A stretch of 64,000 nt of DNA from Meconema thalassinum (lineage: Eukaryota; Arthropoda; Insecta; Orthoptera; Tettigoniidae), in contig OX336389.2 in the NCBI GenBank assembly GCA_946902985.2, forward strand, positions 342,276,444 to 342,340,443, written 5' to 3'. Position 1 is the stretch's first letter. The number at the start of each line of letters is the position of its first letter. Of the stretch, positions 9,641 through 21,310 are shown piece by piece. A model generated the notes under the pieces. That model was given only the letters and a program-made list of their open reading frames with translations, was not told the origin of the DNA and did not search any database. Both the position numbers and the translations under genes were made by a program.

Positions 9641-9840
9641 GTTACATTTATCACCCAACAGTTTGGGGCAGCCAAACCGTTACATTTGTCGCTACCAACA
9701 TGGGGCATTAATTAACATTACACTTGTACGCTCAACGTAAGGGCGAAAGAAACCATTACACTTGTCGCTCAACGTGAGGGCTATAGAAACCATTACACTT
9801 GTCGCCGACAACTTGGGGCTGAAAACCTAATAACATTTGT
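9641..9840 (+). repeat. Tandem PBS-like repeat units at the LTR end and leader
   Basis: Five to six degenerate units of ~36-40 bp, each of the form RTTACA-YTTGTCGC-CAAC-TGGGGC-AAACC. Each unit looks like an LTR terminus joined to a tRNA-Lys(CUU)-type primer-binding site. Four units lie inside the LTR and the next forms the leader. Copy C has only two inside its LTR. Confidence 0.65.
9798..9819 (+). promoter_or_regulatory. Candidate primer-binding site, copy B
   Basis: The bases directly after the LTR, TGTCGCC..CAACTTGGGGC, resemble the complement of the tRNA-Lys(CUU) 3' end (TGGCGCCCAACGTGGGGC) but with changes and a 2-base insertion. Copy C has the identical leader. The missing TGG start is unusual. 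Confidence 0.45.
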
Positions 9841-9910
9841 GGAAGGAGAAGGGTATATATTTCTCTGCCTGTATTTTGGGGGTTATTTGTCTGTATCAGT
9901 GTATATCATT

Positions 9911-11746
9911 ATGGGGGATGAGAAAGAAAGACAGATGAGGTTACGTAGTGGTCATCAACGGGAGAGTGATGATACGAGCAGTATGTCGAGTGAGGGTAGT
10001 ACCGGGGTAGCGGAGGTAAATCCCGATACTGAAACAGGGAGTGTAGGCGGCCAACCAGAATTAAAAACTTTACTTCTCGAGTTTATGTATCAGAACAAAG
10101 TTAGTAGTGATGCCTTAAATGCAAAGTTAGAACAGAATAATGCAAAACTGGAACAAAACAACGCTTAATTAGAACAAAAGAATAGGGAAAATAAAGAAAG
10201 TACAGATGCCTTAAATGCTAAATTAGAACAAAACAGTAGGGAAAATAGAGAGAGTAATGAAACCTTAAACGCCAGATTAGAACAAAACAGTAAGGAAAAT
10301 AGAGAGAGTACTGAAACTTTAAATGCTAAATTAGAACAAAACAGTAGGGAAATGAGTGACAAATTCGAACTGATTAGAGGTGAGATCAGGGGGGTGATGG
10401 AAGAAAAGGCTAAAGAGATTATTGCAGATGTAGACAGAAAATTATGAAAAGTACAGGAGGAGTTGGAAATTAGAATCAGTACACAGGCTGAAAATTTAAA
10501 AGAACTACTGCAACTGGAAACACAGCAGGTCAAAAAGCAATTGGGGGGCGAAATTGACAAAATTCAGGTAGCTACTAAAGAGGTTAAGGAACAGCTGGGG
10601 GGTAGAATTGAGAAAGTCCACTCGCAAATAGTTGCAGAAGTAAATGATTTAAGAGAGAGTAATAGAGAGAGCATTAGCAAGATTGAGGAGAAACAAGCAA
10701 AGCTATATGATAAAAGTAGAAGAATCAGAAGGAAACATTAAATTAACAGTAAACAGTATTAAGAGGAAGGCTGAGGAGAAAATCGCAGAATTAGAGTTAA
10801 AATTAAAAGCTAGGATCAGGCAAGAAAATAGTCAGAATAGGCCAGTTTTATGAATAGCACACACAGGGAGGTAGAACTGGGTAAGTTCAGCAATCGACAG
10901 GGGTGCCCAATGGAGTTCATGAACACTATAGAAAATAAATTCGGGGAGAGGTTGGAAAATGGTAGTATTGAGTGGTGCCAGGTAGTTGAAATTTTAGAAC
11001 AAGTGTTTGTGGGGGAAACGAGGAATTGGTTTGCTGTCTACAGAGACAAGTTTACTGATATCAATGATTTTAAAATGAAATTCTGTGAAAAGTTCTGGAA
11101 TGAGGTTATTCAGTCGCAGCATCGTGAGGGAGTAGTGTGTGGTAAATATAACCCTAAAGGAAGCTCCACCATGACCGAATACTTTTTAGGGCAGGTATTA
11201 GTGTGTAAATATCTGGATGGGTTGAAGGAGGAAAGTGATGTGGTGAGATTGCTACTTAGGCACTTTCCCTATAGGATCAAGGAGGCTGCTTGTATCCAGA
11301 ATGTAAAGACAATATCACAAGTAGAAAATTTGTTAAGCACATTTGATGCACTAGGGAGAGGGGGTTATGAGGACAATTTCAATCGGAACCAGGGTAATAA
11401 TAATAATAGACCTAACGAAGCCAGGCATCAGGAAGTTCAAGGGAACGGTGGCGAAGGGGCAAACGGTCAAAATAGAAATAACAATAATCAGCTAAATCAG
11501 AACAGAGGAAATGGCTATGGTAATCAGTATCAAGGGAGGAACAATGATTTCAGGGGAAATCAAGGGAGGAACAATGATTACAGGGGAAATCAAGGGAGAA
11601 ACAATGATTTCAGGGGAAATCAAGGGAGAAATTATACTGACAATAATTACAACCAGAATAGGGGTAAGGAAGAGGACAGCCTAGTGGTAGTAATATACAG
11701 CCAAACAATGACAACACAGCCCAGAACAACCAGACCAGTTCAGTAG
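9911..11746 (+). pseudogene. gag: Gag, copy B, broken
   Basis: Starts at ATG 9911 (MGDEKERQMRLRSG). The N-terminal third is a long coiled coil of LNAKLEQN / SRENKEST heptad-like repeats. The capsid part and Asn/Arg/Gly-rich tail follow. Breaks seen: a TAA at 10166-10168, a TGA near 10445, a shift to a second frame after RRIRRKH at 10741 that is shared with copy C, a 1-base deletion near 10850, and another near 11664 that scrambles the end. The slippery heptamer has become TTAAAAC (around 11778), so Gag-Pol read-through is also lost. Confidence 0.85.
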
Positions 11747-11784
11747 TTAGTAGTACTACGGCCAGCTGTAGCGGTTCTTAAAAC

Positions 11785-13946
11785 GAGAACCAGGCTGCGA
11801 AGTAAGGTCAGAATCTCAGTCTGTAGCATGCCCTGTCCATACAATTATACAGGAACCCTATGACCTAAATGTAAGAAATGAATTATTACATGAACTAAAT
11901 GATGAAGGTATTATTCAGGAAGTGGTTAGTAAGAGCCCCATAGTTAAATTTAACGTGTCCGAGGCGTACACAGATGTTTTAATTGATAGTGGTTGTATGA
12001 AGAGTTGCATAAGTAGTGCATTTTATGATAAAATGAAAGGAACTGGAGTAAATTTTGAGGAGATGCCAATTAAAAGCACTTTTGTTATCACAGCTGTTGG
12101 GAAGAGGTCTAAAGTAATTTCTAAGCAAGTTTTAGTAGACAGTAAAATTAATAATCATGTAGAGAAGTAGATTTGCCTTGTAATTCCAAATTTAGTATTC
12201 AGTGTTATCTTGGGTTCAGAGTGGCTAAGTAGAGTGTCTGGTAACTTATGTTATGATGTAGGGAGTTTGAAATTTAAATGGGGAGATTCTGAAGTAGAAG
12301 GAGCGTTCAATGACCATATTCAGAGGAGTAGTATTGTAGGTGTGATTTGTACTTTAAATGAGATATCGCCAGCCTTAGAGCGGGGTTCTCCATGTTTTGT
12401 GGGCAGTGTGATTACGAACGGTAGTCTAGAGGACTCGTTACGTGATGCTGCATTTCAGGGAAATATAGAGGTGGAACAATGTGTTCGGCTCTATGATGTG
12501 TTATTGTGTAATAGGAGAGTTTTTGAGGATCGCATTGGAATGGCCAATTGCTATACACATTCATTGAACGTTATTGATAGGTCAGTATTCACAGGACATA
12601 GATATCCTGTACCTTTCGCTTATCAGAGTGCAGTTGAGGCACAAATTAACCAGATGCTTGAAGATGGGATTATTGAGCACTCTAACAGTCCGTATGTTAA
12701 TTCTTTGATCACGGTACCCAAAACCGACGGCACGGTTCGTATTTGTTTAGACGCTCGTTTGGTTAACAGTAGAATTAGTTCAGATCAGCTGAAATCTATG
12801 TCAATAGAGGAATTAATGCAAACATTTGAGGGGAAGAAGTATTTCACTTGTGTAGATTTGAGTTCCAGTTTTTGGCAAGTGCCACTTATGTACGAAGATA
12901 GACCATTTACAGCTTTTAGTCATAAATATAACCTTTATCAATTTTGTAGAACACCTTATGGGTTAAAGAGTAGTTCAGCAGCTTTAATTAGGGCTTTAAA
13001 CATCGCATTAGGGGATGACACAGGAGAGTTTGTAAACATTTACATAGATGATATGGTAATTAGTTCACGCAGTTTTGAGGAGCAACTACGTCATTTAGAT
13101 ATAGTTTTTCAGAAGTTAGATCAGGCAGGGTTCACTTTGAAGCTGTCTAAGTCGTCATTCTGTCAGTCAGAAGTGACATTTTTAGGTCATAGAGTGTCGA
13201 GTAGAGGTGTAACACCAGAAGAAAGTAGGGTTAATAAGATACTTAACGCAGAGGTGCCACAGAATGTTAAACAGTTAAAAACTTACCTGGGAATTTGCAA
13301 CTTTTTCAGGAGGTTCGTTCTTAAATACTCAGGGTTGGTAGAACCATTCAGGGAATTGCTTAAAAGTGGGACTCGGTGGAGATGGGAGTCCAAGCATGAT
13401 CAGGATTTTAGAGCGCTGAAGGAAGGTTTTGAGAAAGCTGTAGTGCTGAAATATCCGTTAAAAGATAAGGAATATGTGGTTATGACAGATGCTTCACATA
13501 TAGGCATTGCTGGAGTATTATGTCAGAAAGATGATGAGGGTATTCTGTGCATTGTATCTTTAGCCTCGCGAGGACTGACAGCAGCAGAGAAAAGATACAC
13601 GATTACTGAGTTAGAGCTTTTAGGTATTGTTTTCAGTTTAGGGAAATTTAGAATGTATTTAGTAGGGGGGAAATTTGAGATCCACACAGATCACCATGCA
13701 TTACTGTATATGAGGACTTGTAAACTCAGTTCTAACAGAGTTAGTAGGTGGATTCTTGCTCTGCAGGAATACGAATTCACAGTAAAATATATTAAAGGTA
13801 AAGATAACATTCTTGCAGACATGCTATCGAGGGACATTAATTTATGTAGGGATTATCCTGTGGTTAAAGCAGAGGACGGTATTTTAATATGTGCATGTGT
13901 GGACAGTAGCAACAGGGCATCGTTACAGATACTGAGAAATAGGTAG
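11785..13946 (+). pseudogene. pol: Pol, copy B, broken
   Basis: Protease, reverse transcriptase and RNase H, collinear with copies A and C. The protease DSG and reverse transcriptase YIDD motifs are intact, but a TAG at 12168-12170 (CAG in copies A and C) stops the chain within the protease. A further TAG at 13944-13946 ends it just before the integrase tail. Otherwise it differs from copy A by scattered substitutions, so decay is recent. No integrase core follows. Confidence 0.88.
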
Positions 13947-13949
13947 GTA

Positions 13950-14127
13950 GAGCAACGTGATGACGTTCATTTAAAGGGAGCCACTTGCAAGGTTGGAATC
14001 AGGTGACGCAGAAACATTTATAGTTTCCAAACGTATTGGCAAAACAGCATATGTGCTGGAGGATAGTAAGGGAAACAGATTATACGGGACGTATAATATA
14101 CATAGTCTACGGAAATATGTGTCATAA
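13950..14127 (+). pseudogene. Integrase C-terminal tail, copy B
   Basis: Same GPY/F-like remnant as in copy A, ending at TAA 14125-14127. One extra A (TTTAAAGGG, as in copy C) puts the tail out of frame with its upstream linker. Confidence 0.7.
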
Positions 14128-15202
14128 AGCGAGTGTGTTTAGCTGGCGAGCCAGCCTATCAAATGAGTAAGTGTGGTATTTGGTGCGTGGGAGGAGATGG
14201 TCTTCCAGGCAGGCGTATCAGAAGTCACACAGGGGGTTAGTATGTAAGTAAATGAGAGTTTTTAAGGTACAGGGAAATATGACGGGATTGTCGGATGCTC
14301 TTGAGCACTAAAATGTCTCGATACACCAAGGCCAGAATTTGGTAGCGCTGGTGAATTCCCATTTGCCTCCAAGAGATGGGTGAGCGCTTGAACAGGGTAT
14401 TTTTGCTTAAGGCGTCCACGAGGCAAAAGGTGGGCCATCAGAATGCGAGACAGTCCTTCATGAAACTCATACATATCAGCACACGTGATTTCTGTTTACG
14501 GCCTCGCCATGTAAGATTTGTAAGTGTGTAATTTAAGATAATATGTACAATGGTATTATTTGTGTGAGGAGAAATGGTCTGTGTTCAGAACTAGTATTAA
14601 GTAGAATATGGTTAACGGGAACTTAACAAGACAGGGCGATTACGGCACAGAAATATTTGGTGTTATATGTAATGCACATTTACTGTTTTTTTTTTTTCAG
14701 AAGTCAATATTAATTTAATCTACTTCAAAGAGAGATTAAGTATTATGGTCACGAGGCGCTGCCACAATAGTGTGATCGTGCGCTCAGTGATTAGTGAGAT
14801 TAAATTTCACCATAAGGAAGGGACCTCCAGTGAAATTAGGAAGTTCTATGGAGATATAAATATATCAGAACACCTTCAATGCGTGTGATATGACATCATA
14901 AATACATAGTGCTCACACATTAATTATGTCTATTTCTCCAACATAGAGAAATTTGAGAGGCGGAAATATCCGTGGAACACTATTCTATATGTAAAACATT
15001 GGACTGGTTGCAAAGTGCAATCCATAGTGACAACAAACTTTGATGCAAAGTGCGCGAAGAAAAATTATGAGTGTATATATCTGTAATTTAGGGTGATCTC
15101 ATTTATGTAATATGTATTTTGGATGGGGTTTATTAACGTGTCTGGGATAATCGGATAATGGACCGTCGTCACGGTAAATCATCCGATGATCCGAGGCGAA
15201 TA
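14128..15202 (+). other. 3' non-coding region of copy B
   Basis: Collinear with 3089-4157 and without a gene. It keeps the T-run plus CAG acceptor-like site near 14682-14700. Confidence 0.6.
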
Positions 15203-16637
15203 TGTAACGTGTTTTTCGAGGGTTTTTTATGCAACTGGCATAAGTCAGTAGGAAGCCATTCTATATTTATTTACGCGGCAAATTGTTCAGCCAAGAGAAA
15301 TTTTTCATGTTAATTTATTATTATTATTAATTTATTATAATTATTATTAAGGTATTTTCGGAGCATTTTATAAAAATTATTAGCATTCAGATAGGTTTTC
15401 TATGTCTTAGAAAACGCTATCAAGCAAATTATTACGAACGACAATATCATAGAAAATTATGTGATTGCGGAATTTTACGGAGTTTTCGTCAGTTAGGATA
15501 TTTTGAGAGACATGAGTCACTGGAAATTCATATACAGGAATAATCTTGTCGGGAAGCATGGCGCAATCTTGGGTTGCAGCGTCAAGAAAAGGCGGATGGT
15601 TGGAACGGAAATCGTCTTCATCATTCGCGCGCCGTGTGTAATGAGCCTGAGAAGGGGAAGTAGTGGGGAGCAGCCAATCAGTGGAGACAACGTAAGCTGG
15701 AAGTCGGCTGAAGAGTGGGGGAGCCGACAGGTGCATATATCGTTCGACGCGCCGTGGAACGAGGACTATCTGTGTAGAACTTAACGAGTACGGATGCACG
15801 CGGGAGTCGCTCCGATGTTCCGTGGAGTGGAGGACTAACTTTTGTAAAACTTAACCAGTGTGGTTGTACGAGTGTTTGGGTCCGATGTACGGACCATAGA
15901 ATTATCTAATCTACCAGAATATCATCAAATAACGAAGAAGATGGCGACGTCCAGGAGACTGTGGGAAGCACACAGCATCATCCAGTACGAGGGAAATGCT
16001 TTAGCAATTTCCAGTGGTAAGCGCAAATGACGCAGAAATAGGCAATCTCTCATTTTTCTTTGTTTTATATTTCATATTTCAGTAACTTCATAGCTTGGGA
16101 ATGAGAGTAAAATCAATAATTTATCAGACTCCGTTTTCACGTAATTTTCTATCGGTAATATTAAAATCGCAACGCTCCAATTTAAATTTTATACTTATTA
16201 TTATTATTATTAATTTTGCTATACTTGTTTTATATAATAAATTCATTTCTTTTACAATGCAATCTTTGCTTTCAGTAGGTAGCATTAGATATAGACCAAT
16301 TCCTTCTCCTGATACAATTGTTTGTTGGGTTAATGATCAAATCATACCACGATCTGAGTGAATAGATTCTTGAAGGTGTTCTGCCAGAGCTAGACGTTGT
16401 TAAATACAAATTTAGATTTCAGCATTGCATTGATGTCTTGGCGCCCAGAAAAAACAACATAGCTTAGGCAAAGGTCAACAGTTACATTTATCACCCAACA
16501 GTTTGGGGCAGCCAAACCGTTACATTTGTCGCTACCAACATGGGGCATTAATTAACATTACACTTGTACGCTCAACGTAAGGGCGAAATAAACCATTACA
16601 CTTGTCGCTCAACGTGAGGGCTATAGAAACTATTACA
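15203..16637 (+). repeat. 3' LTR of copy B
   Basis: 1435 bp, TGTAACG to TATTACA, followed by the ATAG target duplication. Matches the 5' LTR nearly base for base, including four PBS-like units at its end. Confidence 0.92.
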
Positions 16638-16641
16638 ATAG

Positions 16642-17225
16642 GTACTTCGTATTTTTTCTGTGGGTTTGAAAGCTTTCATTCCAGAATTTGACAAAATAAT
16701 ACAATGCCAGTTTTACAAAATATCGGCAATAACAATTGTGTACCATACCTTCACAGCAGTCATGTGGGAGACCAGGTATTTCATAAGAGAATTAACAAAC
16801 AGTTTGTGAGCATTATCCTGACGACATAAATTGGCTTGCTTCCAAAGGTTTTGAGAATAAGTTCATATTATTGTACACAATCTTTATTCATTAAATCAGC
16901 TCTCTGACTATTAAAAGGCCATTTTCTACATCTGAAAATTAAAAAGTCGGCACCCGTTCGAGATGACATCTTTTACGTTCACTTAGCCTACCGTATGTCT
17001 TAATTTTCAAAATGCATAGATATTTGTATTTGATTTTCAGCCAATGGCCATAGCAGGGCATTTCAGATGAACGCCCGTAGGTTTCCCAATTTCAATGTCA
17101 AGTAGTTCCAATTTAAGTTACCAGACGCCACTGTCACTGAGACCCAACGGCGTACGTTTGAACTTGATAGAGCGTGTCTAACCCAATAGCCTACGCATTT
17201 TAGCTACACACTACGAATTGTAGTT
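16642..17225. other. No recognisable gene
   Basis: AT-rich interior of the hAT-like element without motifs I can name. Confidence 0.5.
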
Positions 17226-17345
17226 GTAAGTTCCTTTACGTGCCATAAATCTATGACATGTGCCCGACGACTTCGACTGGGTTTGAACCCGCGAACTTGG
17301 CATAGCAGCTCAGCATGTTACCGACTACGCCACCAAAGCCATGCA
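17226..17345 (-). mobile_element. tRNA-derived SINE head
   Basis: On the minus strand the sequence has an A-box-like TGGCGTAGTCGG and a B-box-like CGCGGGTTCAAACCC at tRNA spacing, followed by a GGCACGTAAAGGAAC-type body. It looks truncated and I found no clear duplication. Confidence 0.6.
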
Positions 17346-17382
17346 CAGATATCCTACCAAGACATGCTTCTGATTTATAACC

Positions 17383-17608
17383 GACTGGCTCCGTGGCTCA
17401 GCGGTAACGTTCTCGCCTGCTGGTCCCAAGGTTGCAGGATCTTATCCTGGCGCAGACAGCTGGCATTTAATGGTGCATAAATGCGAGGGAACCGTGTCTG
17501 TAGATTTACTGGCATGTTAAAGATCCCCTTCAGGGCAAACTTCCGGTATCCCGGTGTCTCTAAAAGCCACAGTAGTTAAAAGGAACCTAAAACCAATAAC
17601 ATTATAAT
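17383..17608 (+). mobile_element. tRNA-derived SINE
   Basis: Flanked by TGATTTATAACC at 17371-17382 and 17609-17620. The head has TGGCTCAGCGGTAACG (A-box region) and a B-box-like GCAGGATCTTATCC. The body has GGCATGTTAAAGATCCCC, also seen near 36820 (-) and 62370 (+), so this is a family. Confidence 0.8.
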
Positions 17609-17666
17609 TGATTTATAACCAGTTAAAGACCTAGTTCGGTTGTTTGATTGAAAAGCTTTATAATAC

Positions 17667-17873
17667 TTTCTACTGCATATCCCAATTACGGTAATTGTGG
17701 TCATCGGAGCCAATCAGGCTCATTTGGTTTTGGCCGGGGATTTAAGGCCGGATGCCCTTCCTGACGCCACGTAATATTTCAGGTGAAAATTCCACCCCAC
17801 TGTCACCGGGATTGGAACTCCGGCCGTCCGGGTGATTGACGAGCAGCTAAGCCACTGCACCATCACGCTCCCC
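17667..17873 (-). mobile_element. tRNA-derived SINE
   Basis: Flanked by TTGAAAAGCTTTATAATAC (17648-17666) and the same sequence with one mismatch at 17874-17892. On the minus strand there is TGGCTTAGCTGC and a B-box-like GAGTTCCAATCCCGG. The body holds GCGTCAGGAAGGGCATCCGG, shared with the SINE at 43063-43460. Confidence 0.8.
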
Positions 17874-17971
17874 TTGAAAAGCTTTATAATGCTAGCCTAA
17901 AATCCATAGATCAAATCTTACCTTTTAGGGTCCTTTGGAAACTCGGGTGTCGTCTTGCTATTTGAACAGTC

Positions 17972-18372
17972 TGATTTCCAGTCGGTCAACACGAATACAC
18001 CCAATTAGATTGGGCGAGGACTGGACCAGAGTGACAGCGGAGAGGTGGTGGGAAGAAAGGACTAAGTGGCGAGGCTTATGTTCCAAACAGACCCAGCCTG
18101 GGGCTGGAAACTGTACAAGATGATGATGATGATGATGAGATTGGGCGAGGAGTAACAATTAATTTCCCTGTGTAATTCATACTACAATAATTATTTATAC
18201 ATTTAATAAAACGCTTCTCATACAACCCCCCCCCCCCCCCGTTATGTAAGAAGTGTTTTATTAAGTGTATAAACGATTCATGTATTTTTTATTTCAGGCA
18301 TTAGGAGATAAATTGTCACTGCCCACCAAATCTAATTGGGTACGATACACTCGTGTTAACCGACTGAAAAGC
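17972..18372. repeat. Fold-back element with poly-C centre
   Basis: Long imperfect inverted repeat. The inner arms (about 18191-18222 and 18240-18274) pair over ~33 bases around a run of C at 18223-18240. The outer arms share AGTCGGTYAACACG and CCCAATTAGATT. A LINE stub was inserted later into the left arm. Confidence 0.7.
18021..18137 (+). mobile_element. 117-bp 5'-truncated RTE-like LINE
   Basis: Flanked by AGATTGGGCGAGGA at 18007-18020 and 18138-18151. It encodes only the last ~35 residues (WTRV.AERWWEERTKWRG...) and stop, then a (GAT)n tail. The same C-terminus ends the LINE at 43698-46599, so they belong to one family. Confidence 0.85.
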
Positions 18373-18604
18373 GATCGTATAGGTTACTTAACAACACTGA
18401 ACTATTTCTTCTAATATTAGATCTGTTTATTGAACTGCACATCTCCTCTTGTAAAGCACATGTTAAATTAAAGATAGACTATAACCTTTTCACAATGCTC
18501 ACATAGGCTACAGTAAATCCAGCAACAATAACATACACCAACATAGCGCAGTCGCCACATTCTTGCTGGCTGCATGAGAGCATTATTGTCTGGCGGTAGA
18601 AAAC
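18373..18604. other. No recognisable gene
   Basis: Short remainder of the hAT-like element up to the AATT duplication of copy C. Confidence 0.4.
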
Positions 18605-18608
18605 AATT

Positions 18609-20088
18609 TGTAACATTTTGACTGCCCACACGTTGAGCGTACAAATGTAACAGTTTTGCTGCCCCAAACTGTTGGGAGATAAATGTAACTGTTTACCTTT
18701 GCCTAAGCTATGTTGTTTTAATGGGCGCCAAGACCTCAATGCAATGTTGAAATCTAAATTTGTATTTAACAACGTCTAGCTCTGGCAGAACACCTTCAAG
18801 ACTCTATTCACTCAGATCGTGGTATGATTTGATCATTAACCCAACAAACAATTGTATCAGGAGAAGGAATTGGTCTATATCTAATGCTACCTACTGAAAG
18901 CAAAGATTGCATTGTAAAAGAAATGAATTTATTATATAAAACAAGTATAGAAAAATTAATAATAATAATAATAAGTATGAAATTTAAATTGGAGCGTTGC
19001 GATTTGAATATTACCGATAGAGAATTACGTGAAAACGGAGTCTGATAAATTGATTTTACTCTTATTTCCAAGCTATGAAGTTACTGAAATATGAAATATA
19101 AAACAAAGAAAAATGAGAGATTGCGTATTTCTGCGTCATTTGCGCTTACCACTGGAAATTGCCAAAGCATTTCCCTCGTACTGGATGATGCTGTGTGCTT
19201 CCCACAGTCTCCTGGACGTCGCCATCTTCTTCGTTATATGATGATATTCTGGTAGATTAGATAATTCTATGGTCCGTACATCGGACCCAAACACTCGTAT
19301 AACCACACTGGTTAAGTTTTACAAAAGTTAGTCCTCCACTCCATGGAACATCGGAGCGACTCCCGCGTGAACTATACTTGGCAAGTTCAACACAGATAGT
19401 CACTAACTCCCCTGAACATCGGAGCGACACGCACTTGCAACCACACTCCGCAAGTTCTACACAGATAGTCACTAACTCCCCTGAACATCGGAGTGACACG
19501 CACTTGCAACCACACTCCGCAAGAACTACACAGATTGTCCTCGTTCCACGGCGCGTCGAACGATATATACACACGCCGGCTCCCCACTCTTCATGCGACT
19601 TCGAGCTTACGTGGTCTCCACTGATTGGCTGACCCACCACGCGATCTTCCCCTCCTCCGGGTCATTACACTCGGCGGGAGGGTTCCGTTCCAACAATTCG
19701 CCTTTCCTTGACGATGCGACCCAGGATTGCGTCATGCTTTCCGACAAGATTAAGCGTGTACTTGAATTCCCAGTGAGTCACGTCTCTCAATATACCCTAA
19801 CTGACGAAACTCCGTAAAATTCCGCAATCACATAATTTTCTATGATATTGTCGTTCGTAATAATTTGCTTGATAGCGTTTTCTAATACATAGAAAACCTA
19901 TCTGAATGCTAATAATTTTTATAAAATGCTCTGAAAATATCTTAATAATAATTATAATAAATTAATAATAATAATAAATTAACATGAAAAATTCTCTTGG
20001 CTGAACAATTTGCCGCGTAAATAAATATAGAATGGCTTCCTACTGACTTATGCCAGTTGCACAAAAACCCCTCGAAAAACACGTTACA
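18609..20088 (-). repeat. 3' LTR of copy C
   Basis: 1480 bp. Two 69-bp minisatellite units lie at 19391-19528. The TATA-like ATATAT is at 19563-19568 and the CCAAT box (minus strand) at 19624-19628. Only two PBS-like units precede its end. Confidence 0.92.
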
Positions 20089-21160
20089 TATTCGCCTCGG
20101 ATCATCGGATGATTTACCGTGACAACGGTCCATTATCCGATTATTCCAGACACGTTAATAAACCCCATCCAAAATACATATTACATAAATGAAATCACCC
20201 TAAATTACAGATATATACACTCATAATTTTTCTTCACGCACTTTGCGTCAAAGTTTGTTGTCACTATGGATTGCACTTTGCAACCAGTCCAATGCTTTAC
20301 ATATAGAATAGTGTTCCACGGATATTTCCGCCTCTCAAATTTCTCTATGTCGGAAAAATAGACATAATTAATGTGTGAGCACTATGTATTTATGATGTCA
20401 TATCACACGCATTGAAGGTGTTCTGATATATTTATATCACCATTGAAGTTCCTAATTTCACTGGAGGTCCCTTCCTTATGGTGAAATTTAATCTCACTTA
20501 TCACTGAGCACACGATCACACTATTGTGGCAGCGCCTCGTGACCATAATACTTAATCTCTCTTTAAAGTAGATTAAATTAAGATTGACTTCTGAAAAAAA
20601 AACAGTAAGTGCGCATTACATATAAAACCAAATATTTCTGTGCCGTAATCGCCCTGTCTTGTTAAGTTCCCGTAGACCATATTCTACTTAATACTAGTTC
20701 TCAACACAGATCAGTTCTTCTCACACAAATAATACCTTTGTACAAATTATCTTAAATTACACACTTACAAATCTTACATGGCGAGGCCGTAAACAGAAAT
20801 CACGTGTGCTGATATGTATGAGTTTCATGAAGGACTGTCTCGCATTCTGATGGCCCACCTTTTGCCTCGTGGACGCCTTAAGCAAAAATACCCTGTTCAA
20901 GCGCTCACCCATCTCTTGGAGGCAAATGGGATTTCACCAGCGCTACCAAATTCTGCCCTTGGTGTATCGAGACATTTTAGTGCTCAAGAGCATCCGACAA
21001 TCCCGTCATATTTCCCTGTACCTTAAAAACTCTCATTTACTTACATACTACCCCCCTGTGTGACTTCTGATACGCCTGCCTGGAAGACCAACTCCTCCCA
21101 CGCACCAAATACCACACTTACTCATTTGATAGGCTGGCTCGCCAGCTAAACACACTCACT
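20089..21160 (-). other. 3' non-coding region of copy C
   Basis: Collinear with the same region of copies A and B. No reading frame is conserved among all copies, and there is no envelope-like gene. Confidence 0.6.
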
Positions 21161-21310
21161 TTATGACACATATTTTCGTAGACTATGTATATTATACGTT
21201 CCGTATAATCTGTTTCCCTTACTATCCTCCAGCACACATGCTGTTTTGCCAATACGTTTGGAAACCATAAATGTTTCTGTGTCACCTGCTTCCAACCTTG
21301 CAAGTGGCTC
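21161..21310 (-). pseudogene. Integrase C-terminal tail, copy C
   Basis: GPY/F-like tail ending at the TAA complementary to 21161-21163. Pol ends at 21282 in another frame because of one extra A in a TTTAAAGGG run, as in copy B. Confidence 0.7.

Larger units (their letters stand above)
8362..9797 (+). repeat. 5' LTR of copy B
   Basis: 1436 bp, TGTAACG to CATTACA. Contains CCAAT and TATA boxes, a candidate 66-bp intron, AATAAA at 9397-9402 and a 3' array of PBS-like repeat units from 9641. Confidence 0.92.
8362..16637 (+). mobile_element. Ty3-like LTR retrotransposon, copy B (complete borders)
   Basis: Two ~1.44-kb LTRs (8362-9797 and 15203-16637), each starting TGTAA and ending TTACA, enclose gag, pol and an integrase tail. 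The 4-bp target duplication ATAG is at 8358-8361 and 16638-16641. The two LTRs differ only slightly where I compared them, so the insertion is fairly young. Even so, gag and pol carry several stops and small deletions, suggesting it was copied by trans-supplied proteins or broke soon after. Confidence 0.92.

Noticed and set aside
17383..17460. True tRNA gene (also heads at 43063, 43540, 55194, 62256 and the minus-strand ones)
   Set aside because: A- and B-box motifs are present but no clean cloverleaf or acceptor stem; long bodies and target duplications mark them as SINEs.
20814..21063. 70-codon frame antisense to the 3' non-coding region (also 14262-14474)
   Set aside because: Interrupted or altered in copy A, no domain, no splice or promoter context.
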